From Astropecten irregularis (taxonomy: Eukaryota; Echinodermata; Asteroidea; Paxillosida; Astropectinidae): 64,000 nt of DNA. Both the position numbers and the translations under genes were made by a program. The notes under the pieces are model-generated. The model ran no database searches and was not told the DNA's origin. It saw only the letters and a list, made by a program, of their open reading frames with translations. The DNA lies in contig OZ020247.1 in assembly GCA_963971285.1 (NCBI GenBank), forward strand, positions 15,706,614-15,770,613. The letters are read 5' to 3'. Shown one piece after another: positions 25,501-37,500 of the stretch; within the stretch, counting starts at the first letter, position 1; each line of letters starts with the position of its first letter.

Positions 25501-28500
25501 GGCGTCCAATATTTTGTGCAAAAGTTTTGTGCCGCAATCAAACAGTGTAAACGGGCATCGAACATTGGAATAAAAACCGTCTGAAAGATGAAGATTTCTT
25601 CAGGGCAATTCTTTTCTTTTGGGGGGCTAAAAAAAAACTCTCAACCATTGAGAAATCCTCTCGAGGCTCTCATGGGTCTGTACCTCGGTCAAAATCTCTT
25701 AAGGATTCACCAGGGACGTCAGTCACTCTTAAGCATTGGTGTCATTTCACATGATTAAACTTTTGTAAGATTTCGCAACCATGAGAAAATTTCTCAATGG
25801 TTGAGAGTTTTTTTTAGCGTCGTGTGAAAAGGCCTTTAGACTGTATATTTGTACTATTTGGTGTTCTTCACTTCGGCCCCAATTTCATAATGCAACATGT
25901 ACACGTATGACTTGTCATGTGTACAAAAATACTATGTATACATACATGTACCTGTACATGTATGATGTACACTGTATGGTTCTGCTGTACTAACTACTAA
26001 GCAAAGAAGCATCACTTATAAACGTGTTACATGTAACTAACTAGCACTATTAGATTGGGCTGCTGAATCTGCTGGTTTTCCTTTGGCTACTTTCAGCCGC
26101 GACAGTCTCAAAATCTCAAGTCCCGGAGAGCCTTCAGCTCTTCTTGGGGGGGGGGGGGGGAATGCTTGTGTCGATAGACCTGGTCGTGTCATTGTGGAAA
26201 CTGTAAAATGCAACTTGAAAGGATTTGTTTCATTGTTCAGGCTCTGTATCGAATGTCCAGTATTTGTGCTGGGGGAGTATAAATTCAAATGACTCAAGTA
26301 CATGTACATGTACACTGTAACACAGCAAATTGTGTAAAGTTACAACACCTGCCCCAGAATGTTGCGCTACATGTATGTCAACGACCCCTATTGGTATTTG
26401 TGTGCTTAGAGAATTGTCTCTGGGTTTCTATAGACCAGGGAAAGATGCTAGTGCCATGATTGTCACACTTTTGAACTTAAAGGTAATATCATACTTTGTT
26501 TTTTTGTCAAAGAAGTACAGATTCATGGTCAAAAACATCAAGGAAGATACAGTAGCAGTCATCTGTGAAAATATCAGTCCCATACGGTGCCCACTTTTTG
26601 AGAAAATCGTGAAAAATGGCCACAGTATTTCTTAAGTCTTTTCTCTTTTATTTTTGATCTTTTAAAAGATCAAAAAGATTTTGGGTCGTTGTTTTAATCA
26701 TGAAAAATGGCCACAGTATTTCTTAAGTCTTTTCTCTTTTATTTTTGATCTTTTCAAAGATAAAAAAGATTTTCGGTCGTTGTTTTACTAATTTCTGGAT
26801 AAATAGGCCCTACACCACTTCAGGCGGAAATATGTTAACGGTAGGTTTCTACCACCACCATCTGTGCACCCTGAAAGTTATAGGTAAATCTGTGAACATT
26901 TCTGTTTTGGTTTCTTACCAAAGTATGATACTACCTTTAATCTTGTTTCATCAACGTTGTTTGTTGGTGGAGGTGTTGCAGTTGACGATGTTTGAGGGGG
27001 ATTTGTGGTCGACATGATTCTACCAATTTGTTATGATGCATTGTGTAGAGTTTCTGATGGCTCTTCTTCATATTAAGGCATGTTTGATGAAGTACACAAA
27101 AACAAATGGGCATAACAAAAATTCCCTACCTGCCTACGTACATGTACATGTCCCTAAATATTTTAAATGCCATGTACATGTAATCGGAAGCAGAACTTTT
27201 AATTGATTTAATTTTTTTTTTTTTTTACCTTTTTCCATGGATGGATTTTTTTTCTAGAATGATACCCAGGACTTTCCCTATTAAAACTTGACAAATCTCG
27301 CCCACGTCGCACGTCAGTAGTGTATCCATGAACACAATTATACATGTACACAAGTACGTGTACATGACTAGGAGAAGTACGTATACACACCTTGCGGTGT
27401 GACACTGTTCCTGCCGGCCGGCCAAATCTTGGTCAGAGATGGTCACACTGTCACACTCCACTGCTTTTTATTCATTAACGGTCCCATTTATTTGCCCATA
27501 GACAGTAGGAGGGTTCAGTGCACACTGCAGTAAGTACACTGTGCACACGTGCGCTGTATTTTTAATCCTTGTCTCATTGTACATGATGGCATATTGATCG
27601 TGTTGCCCGCCTAGGGGCAGGTTATGATATTTATGATAAAGGTGGCTTCTTCGTGCCGGACTGGAAGTCAGGTGAGGCTGCTGTTCTCGTCACTTGCCCC
27701 TTAGGCTAACTGTTTTAGCAGTTTTGGACACATACATGTACATATGTACAGTGTACTGTACACATGTTCATACATACAGTATATGTACATGTACATGTAC
27801 ACCCCAGACGCACATATACATGTAGCCCTACAGTTGTACATATTGTATACAGTATGTACATGTATGCTCATGATGTGTTCTAACTATTACCCGTTGTGTC
27901 ATTCCGACAAGATAATATTGTCTAAATGTACGGCATTTAGCCTGAAACTGCAAATTTAACAAACCATTATGAAAAGAATGGCGTGTGGAATATTATGCCC
28001 AGACTGAATATATTCTAAATGCAGGCACTACATGTACAACTACTACATGTACATGTACAGTAGCATGTTTGATTTGCTTGATATTTTGTTCGTAAAGTAG
28101 TCTTCAATTAGTTCAATATTAAATATAATGTCTCAAATTTGACTCTATCCCGGAACAATTTGGCTGCGACCATTTCAAGATTCAAGCAAATATGTACATG
28201 TACATGTATACACTGTTTGTGTACAGTTGTATATTGCATTTGTTTGACAATGAAAATTTCTTGTAAGAACTTCAAAATTTCAAATTGGTTGTTGACCAGT
28301 CTCAGCAAACTTGCCTACTGACCAGCTGACTTGTTTTCAGTGATTCTGGCACACAGCTTGTTGTACTGCTAACTGGCTAAGGTGAAGTACAGGTACATAC
28401 ATGTACATGTATACCGGGCACAAATTCCGTTAAAAAAAGCACTGGACAGCAGGGGCCGATTTCACTAACGCTTTGCGATCATCTCTAAAGCCCAAATCCA

Positions 28501-31500
28501 TCGCTAAATGGAAAATGGATCGCTGCTCTGAGTATCAATTTTCCGTGTAGCGATGGATTTTGGCTATAGCGATGATCGCAAAGCGTTAGTGAAATTGGCC
28601 CCAGGGGCTCGATTTCACGAAGCCCTACATGTACGATCGATCATAACTCGAGTTACAAATGATAACTCATCGTAGGCTATATGATATATGCATCATAAGT
28701 CCTACGATTGATAGTAAGTTACGATGAGTTTGGTGAAATCAGCCCCTGGTCTAGCAATTGAAGCATTTTACGAGACCCGAACTTTTTTTCACTAGACTTG
28801 TGGATAAAAAGTTGGCAGAGACTCATTGTGTAGACCAGACAGGCAAGGGTAGGGCTGTGCATTCACGGGTAATTTTGGACCCGGGTACCCTTTGCCCAAA
28901 CGGGCGGGTACCCGGGTATCCGCGATATAATATAAAACATAAGAAATTAATAACCCGGAAGTATGTTGCGTAATGGCCGTTGGTGAGTACCGTATCGGGG
29001 CTCCAAGCCAGGCTTGCTAAAAAATTACCAGACCCTCCCCAAAACACCCCGACCTTTAGCAGATTTCGGCTATATTTTGGGGTGCCGAATTTTAGTTTAC
29101 GCTATTTCTACCGACATGACAGGCCAAGCAAAACTTAGCGTGATCTTTTTTCCGACATCGAGCACCGCCGACATCAAACACGATGTATGCATTGTCAGGG
29201 TTGTTATTTCTTTGCGTGATCCCCGTCATATTCTAACCACCCCGTAATTCACATTTTCCTGATCAGCTAAATCTTACTTGAATTTCTGTCGGTAATTTTG
29301 TCCAGTTGGCCAATTAGATGAAACACACTTTTCACGTACGACACATGTGCTAGATCTTAAGAAATAACGTGTGAACAATTCCTAGGGCGACCAACGCATT
29401 ATTAAGACGTAAACACGATGCATGTGCACATGGTCAGCATGGTAATCTCGAAGATTCCATGACTGGTATCCGCCCCACACACGGCCACGCGTAATAGTCA
29501 CTATGTCAAAACAACGTGCACCAGTTTCGACCACGTGTGGGCATGAAGACTACATACACCGTACGTACTGTGTGTGTGCACGGTGTAGGCTCGGTCGGTT
29601 CCGATGATCTGTCTTACGCGGTAGGATTTTTGGTCGGTACATGTTGGCCTACATCGCGGCCGGGGTGCGTCGCGTTGTCGGGTACCGTAGATCGCGGCCG
29701 GACTGCGTCGATATGTGGCTCGCTGCCGGCTTCAGTACAGATTTCCGGTAAATAATCTGCTTTTGACATTGCAAAACACTACCAATCTTGCAGGTCAGTG
29801 ATGTATTTTATGAAAAAGGGCATGGTTGTTATTTTTACGGGTAATAGAATCGAAAAAATGGAGCCGGGTACTCGATGGTTTCGGTCGGGTTTCGAGTACC
29901 CGGGTAGAATGCACAGCCCTAGGCAAGGGTGTTAGTGTTAGGCAGGCAACCCAAGCACCCGGTACTATTATAATGTTAACTTCTACTGTGTGGAAGGTAA
30001 GACCTCATGAGCTGCCTGGCACCTCACTAAGCCCATAGGAGCTTGCTTGCCTCTACAAACTGAGATTGTACAGAATGACATCTACTGATCTAGTGTTGGT
30101 GAAGCCTTACCAGAGAATCAGACTGATTGATCGTGCCAGGAGTCAAATACCTTCTCCGTCCCCCACCCACCTTCCCAAAATGGCTGACATGGCTGAGGAG
30201 GCATGCTCAGCCTACGCACCAACCCCATCATTCTCCTCCAAATTGCCCTACCCTATCCCTACTGTACATGTACACACCCCCTCTTCAAAAGAACAAACTT
30301 GTGTTAAGCAGTACATGTGCATGGTTTCATGGGGTCTGACTGCCAAATGAACAAAGATAATTGATTAAATATTATGGACACCACAAACATATAACAGCTG
30401 GGTAGTTCAGTTGGTAAGAGCACCGGTACGGTATTCATGAGGTCGCTGGTTTGAATCCCGCTCCAGTCTCTGTTCACTTTTCAATGAAAAAAGAAAAAGG
30501 AAAGACACTTGAGCTTACTGAAGTTCAGCATAGATCCAAGTTGCATTGATGGAAATTGCTACTGTACAGTAGCTCTGAATGAATGCCACTCAACATGTTC
30601 AAACACAGCTGGGTTGATGCAGGGCTCCAAATAGAACTAGCCCGAAGTACAACGTCTAGCAAAAACCACTTCGGGAAAGCTAGACTCGCTTCCTTGGTTG
30701 CTCGGTTGGGCTAGTTAAAAAAATAAGAACCTACATATAGGCCTACGTGTACATGTTGAGGTACATGTACATACATGTATGTATGCATGGATCAACATAT
30801 GTACTGGCCAGTAAAAATTTTAACAGGTTAGTAAAATCTGAAGTAAGTAAGGTTGGCTAGCCAAGAAAAAATGTTAGCGCAAGGCCTGTGATAGTACTGT
30901 ACCTGACTGTTCACCAAAAATTGACCCTGCTAAAGTTTCATTAAGGTTCTTCATTCAAGTTAAAGAATATTTACCCAAACAATACAAATTATGTTATTGT
31001 TTGTCAAGTAAATTGCTGAGGCAATTGAACTGCCTGCTAGTTAAATACCCACCCCCCCCCCCCCCCACACAAAAAATGTACAGTTGTTGGTTTTTTGTTT
31101 GTCTCACCCCTTTGGCGTTTCTTCTCAGTAAAGACTGATTTCCTGACTAATAATTTGTGAATAAAGCCTCCATTGATTGTCCACAGGGTCTACCAGGGTC
31201 CCCTCTGGTAGTGAACAGAAAGAAACAAAGATCAACCCTAAAGGTCGCAGCTTTCAGCAAGAGTTGCAAACAATTCACTAATAGCTTCTGACTCTCCTGG
31301 CCCCCACCATTTGAACTTTTCCAAAAAGAGAGAAAAATTTTGAGCCTTAGTAGTCGGATCATCAATCAAATGTCTGTATACTGGAGCCATTGTCAGGGGG
31401 AAACCCACAATGGCAAGAAAAGGCTATTAAAAGCGGGTATGCATTCATAAAGTTGATCAAACATCATGTACTACAACAGCACAAGGCACAATGCTTGTCA

Positions 31501-34500
31501 GTATTTGGTGAGTTATTGCGGCAAGTTTATCAACTTTTGATCATAACAAAGGGACAATTGGTGACTGACATACATGTACATGTACATGTACTGTGCATGG
31601 GCAAGTGTAGAATGATTATAACAGGCATGCAACTTTTCCTCAGATCAGCTGATTTCCGCTTTTTTCACTTCAATCTTAAGTCATTGAAAATAGAAAAATA
31701 CTGCACAAAATCTTGTAAATATTGGAATTTCCTTGTTTTTTGTTAAGTCTGAGTTGCATGCCTGTTATTATGATAGTTTCACAAAAGGCGCATAAGGAGA
31801 GTGGAAACATACATGTAGATGTACATGTACATGTATACAAACAGTACATTATCCATATTAAAGATGCTGTTGTACACAATTTTCCCATATATTCATTTCT
31901 CATTTCTGAACTCTTTGGCTACCAAATGTTAATCTCTTAATTCTTTTGTATAAACCCAGAATTTCAGCTTTGTTTGTACACCTGCTCTGTACACAAGTAT
32001 AGGAACTTTTGTAAATTTCAGCTTTTTCCTACATTTGTAGGTGTTATCAATTTGTGTGTGTGTGGCCACTCACACCCTGGACTTGCCTGAAGGACCCGGG
32101 ACTGAAATATATTCTATCTGAGAGGTCAGGGACTCTGAGTTTGTTGTTGTTTGTGGTCGTAATGAATTCTGAGTTCAGAGGATTCCCTTGGCTCACGTTT
32201 GTGACTTGTCCAAAGGAAGCCCAGCTTAAACATTTTATTTCTTCCTCAATTGTCCCCATTGTTGTCAAATTTCATATGACAATTAATATCGGTTGCTCTT
32301 TCCTTTTAGCCTCCTCGGGAAAGGATGAAGTCCTTCGTTCTTCCATTTTAACAATTGAAGCTGTCATTAGGGGTGGTTTGCAGGAAATTGGCGACTTTAT
32401 CCCAGTTCGGATGGGACAAGTCATGCACATGAACAATGCCTAGCCAGTTATGTTGATAATACAACGTGGACATAATACATGTTATGTCAGTCACTGAACT
32501 TGTACTTTTTGACTCTAAATGCCAGCCTCCTCATGCACTCTGTCTTGTGCATCAATCTTATAAGTAGACAACATGTTTACTACCAGCGTTTGTGGTATTC
32601 AGATGAAATACCCAGCGATTATATAGCATTAACGATCCAGCTGAGTCCATCGATCAATCACACCATCTTGTGCATTAGCAAACCACAGGATAATATTTCC
32701 TCATCTGATGCCACTAGGAACCGGGATCTAGACATGATAGAAGGGAAAAAAAGCCCCGCCCTCTCCTGTGTCCCCGCCCCTCCCCCCAAGAGTTCCAGAC
32801 ACTTGACTGTTGAAATAAACATCAGATATTTTCTTAAATTGGTTCATGATGCTTGTTTTACTTTAATTTACAAATTACATTTTGAAATATTTCCCCATCT
32901 TAAACAACCTTGAAGCCATTTTTAAAAAGCTAGAAATTAAGGAAATAGGAGAAGACAGATCATGTACATGTAGAATCCATGCATTTCTGGAAGAGGGTCC
33001 TAGTGTACAAAATCTAACATGTCTTGTGAAATATGTGTACATACAGTAGGTTTAAAATATACATACATACATGTAGGCCCCTACATGTAGGGCCTACAGT
33101 ATTTGATATCAGTTTGATAGTCTAATATGGAAGTATATCATATCATGGTGACATCGGTTTTATTCATGTTTTCTTCCACCAGTCTGGTATTAGATTGTCC
33201 TCCACCAATCGTGTTTCTAGCACTGCTTGTTCGAAACAAATTTTCAAATGTGACTTTTTTCTTTGTCTGTCATTTGAAGGCTGCGTACGTGTACATGTGC
33301 ATATTTGTTCAAATGTGGTTTACAGTACGTGTATAAAAATGTCCATTTGCATGCAAGTGAAAATTGCATTGAAAATTTGACACATTGTTAAAATAAAATG
33401 GAACTTAAAGGCAAATGTATAATATAATAGTGAGAATTTACACATAAACGCACCAAATCCTTTATACATGTAAGTGACACTTGAGGCCCAGAACAATGTA
33501 TACTGTACAGAACATGTGTACATTACACCACTGGAGACACTGTAAAGAATGTTTTACCTGTACCGCCCTCATGTACAAAACAAGGAACTGTAACGACATG
33601 TAGGGCCTATCTGACTACTTAAAAATAGTTTGTGGAGGCTGCAGTATTTATTGTGTAAACTAATACAGAAGAATGCAAATTCCACACCTTCCCTGTATGT
33701 GTGCCTCTTTGACATTGGAGAGCTCAAACCGCTGGGGCCTGTTTGTTACTTGTACAGTTACACAGTGTGTGTACGAAGACCCGAATGCCATCCAGCCTCT
33801 CGTTCGTTCGGTGAACCCCTAGCAGGGGACCGACGGCCCTGGTACGGTATACATGTATACTGTACCTTAAACCGAAAGTCACCGGTGTTGATTGTCAGGG
33901 CAGAGACCCTACTTTACAAACGGGGCAGAATGTGGTTCGTTTTACCGTCACCTTATCTTGGTGAGGAGCGGGTAGTAAAAGAAGTACTTTGATTGCCTCC
34001 AGCGCCTGGCATTTACTGATAGCCCTGCTTCCCAAGGGGAAGGAAGAAGAAGACAAAATGGACTGCATTTATTTTTTAAAGATCTTTGTACACTGTACAT
34101 ACAGTAGGCCTATAAGACAGTGCAAGAGCTCCAATGGAAGTCTTCACTTTCTCAGACTACATGTATGAGCTTTCTCTCTGTATTTACTACATGTATATCA
34201 ATTAGGCCTTTTATAGATATATTGAACATGTACATTGCCAAGTTATGAACATTTGACAGATTGCTGAATGGGGAAAAACAGCCCATCATCTAATCAGTGG
34301 TCGATTTCACCATGGAGGAAAGATTTCACGAAACTTTAAGATCAATCTTAACTTCTTAAGATGAGACTTTGTCAACTTGTCAGTATCATGTAGTGATTTG
34401 TATTGTGACATCACACTTTGCATAGCAATTAAGATTGGTTCACGATTTAAGATTATCTGAGTGATTTGTGAAATCGACCAGCTGGGTCGACTTTACAAAG

Positions 34501-37500
34501 CCCTACGATCGATCGTTACTTGAGTTATGAAGCATATCCCATCGTATCCTTCGATGTATCCTTCGTGGGGCTGCAATGCATCATAAGTCCTACGATTTAT
34601 AATTACGATGAGTTTGGTGAAATTGACCCTTGGTTTGGTGATATGCTGCATTAAAAGCATTATTGTACTTTATACGCAACTAGAGGCTGGCTGCTTTGAT
34701 GTCAATGTACACATAATAGTGAGCACATGTCAAATCATTGAATGGTGAACTGGAGTGGGATTTAAACTTGCGAACAAGCGACCCCCCCCCCTCCCTTGGA
34801 ATGCGTGCTTTCTTGAAATGACCCACAGAAAATGGATTTAGAAATGGCAGATCCAAGATGGCAGATCCACATTGTCCTGTTTGTTCCAGGATCGTGATCA
34901 GTGATCCGGCGCACAAAATCTACACTGGATAGCATTTTGGCATTTCCTGCCTGGGACTTGGATTTGTAAGATCAAACATGGCGGTTAAGATCCGAAACAA
35001 ACAGGCCTCAAGATGGTGTATTAAGAATCTGAATGACAGATCCAAGATGGCGGATCAAAAATGGCAGTTCCCAGACTTTTTTTTTTGCAAATAGAAGTCC
35101 TGAAAAAGGTTCAGTTATGCTCTGAAAGAAGATTTAATATCAATTGTCATTTATTTCCATTTGAAAAAGGCCAATTGATATCTGAAAAATAAAAGTTTAT
35201 GCCCCACACATCACAAGACTTTGTAAAGATAAACAAGTGTATTATTAGTCTGCCTCAATGATTAATGCACAATATGTTTAAATTTGAATGCTCAAACAGA
35301 TGGTTTGTACCAAGCAATTAAAACCAATGTCATTTGATTCTTACAGGACTCCACTACATGTGTACAGTACATGCTCAGTATGAAACCCCCTCCCCCCTAC
35401 TGTTTTAATTGCTCCATAAAATTTCATTGAAGCTTATACGTTGTAATTTAAAGTTGTTGTTGTTAATTCTCCAGCTAATTTTAATTATAGCCACTGCAAC
35501 TTTGTGAACTGCAGGTGATCGGGTGATAAAAAAAAATTGCCAATAGTCTGTAGTCCACGGACAACATGCACGTATCGTATCGTTTATACAGTGTACATGT
35601 ACATTGCATTCATTGGGTCATGCAGTACAGTACACTTACATGTAATGATGTATATTGTGCATCACGTACATGTACAGTACTGTAGCTCAATGTGTAATGT
35701 CAAACTGTGGTCAAACATTCATACATGTATGTGTATACCGTACACTATACATACAGGCATTGTACATTGTACATGATACAGTCATGTGCAGTATACATGT
35801 ACATGTATATGTACCTGTATCTAATGTACCATGTACAGGTGTATGTACACATGTACATGTACATGTAGGCCTCAAGTACATTGTACATGATATACCTTAC
35901 AGTATGTCGTGCAGTGTGCTATTCTGAACCCATTGGTCTTGCAATAACACCATTTCCCCACTCAGATTGTTTATGCAGCTGCCCTGGTAAAAGTCTTCCG
36001 GAATTGTGTACATGTACAAGTTCATAACTGCTATAGATCATGACATACAGTGTACATGTACCAACATGTGCACAGCATCACTCAACCAATACATTTTGTA
36101 CCATTACAAACCACTATTGATCTAGGCCCCACCATGTACAGATATTGATATTCTTTTTATCAATGATGGTCATTCATGCACATTGGTACATGTTTTGATA
36201 ACATTATCCAAATGAGAAAATACAATGTATGAAAATAATTGTTTTCTTTGCATTTGATAATGTGTGTTAACTTGATTTTTTAATGTTGAAATAGAAACAA
36301 AATCTGCAAATATTTTGCTAAGTTTTTTAACTTGTATTTATTTACTGTGATTTTGTTGTCATGTCAGCACATGTATCTATTTATGTACATGTACAGTAGT
36401 AAAAACAAAAACGCCTCTGCAGGTAAAGATGTGTATTTGTTATAACGTAGAGTAGTTGTGGGGCATCGCAACAAGTAATGGTTTTGAGTTTTAAAATGTG
36501 TTTTGGTCACGTACGCGTAGTGATGAGGTGATAACCAGTGCAGCATCCAGCAAAGTAGAATACTGTACCTTCTGGCAAAAATCCTGATTGGAAATGTATG
36601 CATGACTCTCATGTACGTGACAATGATAAAGATCTTGGATTTCTGATTTAGAATAAGGAGTATTGTGTGTGTGTCTGATCAAAATATCAAAATTAGGGGC
36701 CTTTCTCAAAGTTCGGCTCAGGCTCCAAAGGCTCCATTTCATGAATCCATTATAAAATTACGGGTATCAAAATAGAGACTTTTGGCTGCGCTTTTAAATT
36801 AAAATTCACTGGTTTGAAAAAGAAAACAGAGCTTAAAAACCACAACCTATATTTACAGCATTTGGATGACAAAGCTGGAGCCTGAGCCGGAGCCGAGCTT
36901 TGAGAAAGGCCAAGTAGGTGTCCACGGCAACACTCTGTCCAGAATTGATTGTCCTTAGCATCTCTATTGGACCTTAATCACATCCCGATTCCCAGAATCT
37001 GTGATTTGCCGGCATTGAAAGATACCCGTCTGTTGACCACTCCCCCCACCGCCCTTCCCACCCCTCCCCTCCTCCCACCCCTCCTACCCAACCCAGTGGC
37101 AGTTTACGCTCCTCAAGTAAAAAATCACTATGATGTCTGAGAAATGGTTCACTTCACTGTATACGTGTGCCACCATAGATACATCTACATGTACATCTAT
37201 AGCAATTAAGATAATACTGCACCATAATCATGATAATTCCATGATCATTTTCATACCCAATTTGGGATGCATATTCTCATGCAGCTCTTTCCATGAGAGT
37301 GGACCGAACTGGACCGGACCTGACCGAACCGGAGCACTTACATTAGATTCTCATTAGATTTTAACATCAAGGACAATCCTTGCATTATATATCCACTGAG
37401 CCTGGCTCTCAACTGAAGAAAAAAAACTGACCTCCCTCCTACTGTCCACCTGCACGCATAACAAAGCCTGATCATTAATCAGATTACTTGGAAGGGGGAA

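Larger units (their letters stand above)
24841..28451. other. CUX intron 1, block with GC-rich segment, MITE-F and MITE-E
   Basis: 24840-25180 is GC-rich and non-repetitive, with several Cut-type ATYRAT sites near 25091-25127. A palindromic element (25626-25819), a 15-bp G run (26146-26160), a MITE-E copy (26478-26939) and ACATGTAC clusters (27735-27870) follow. No gene seen. Confidence 0.55.
30501..35000. other. CUX intron 1, block with candidate regulatory DNA
   Basis: A C run at 31052-31066 and scattered ACATGTAC words. 32050-32450 and 32500-32800 appear non-repetitive; the latter contains overlapping Cut-type sites at 32649-32658. MITE-like elements occupy 34300-34632. No exon found; open frames up to 144 residues have no support. 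Confidence 0.5.

Noticed and set aside
32054..32443. 129-residue plus-strand frame in intron 1
   Set aside because: No homology recognised and no matching splice phases; kept only as a possible non-coding island.
37301..37332. GGACCGAACT-like short tandem repeat
   Set aside because: Only about three degenerate 10-bp units; too short to call.
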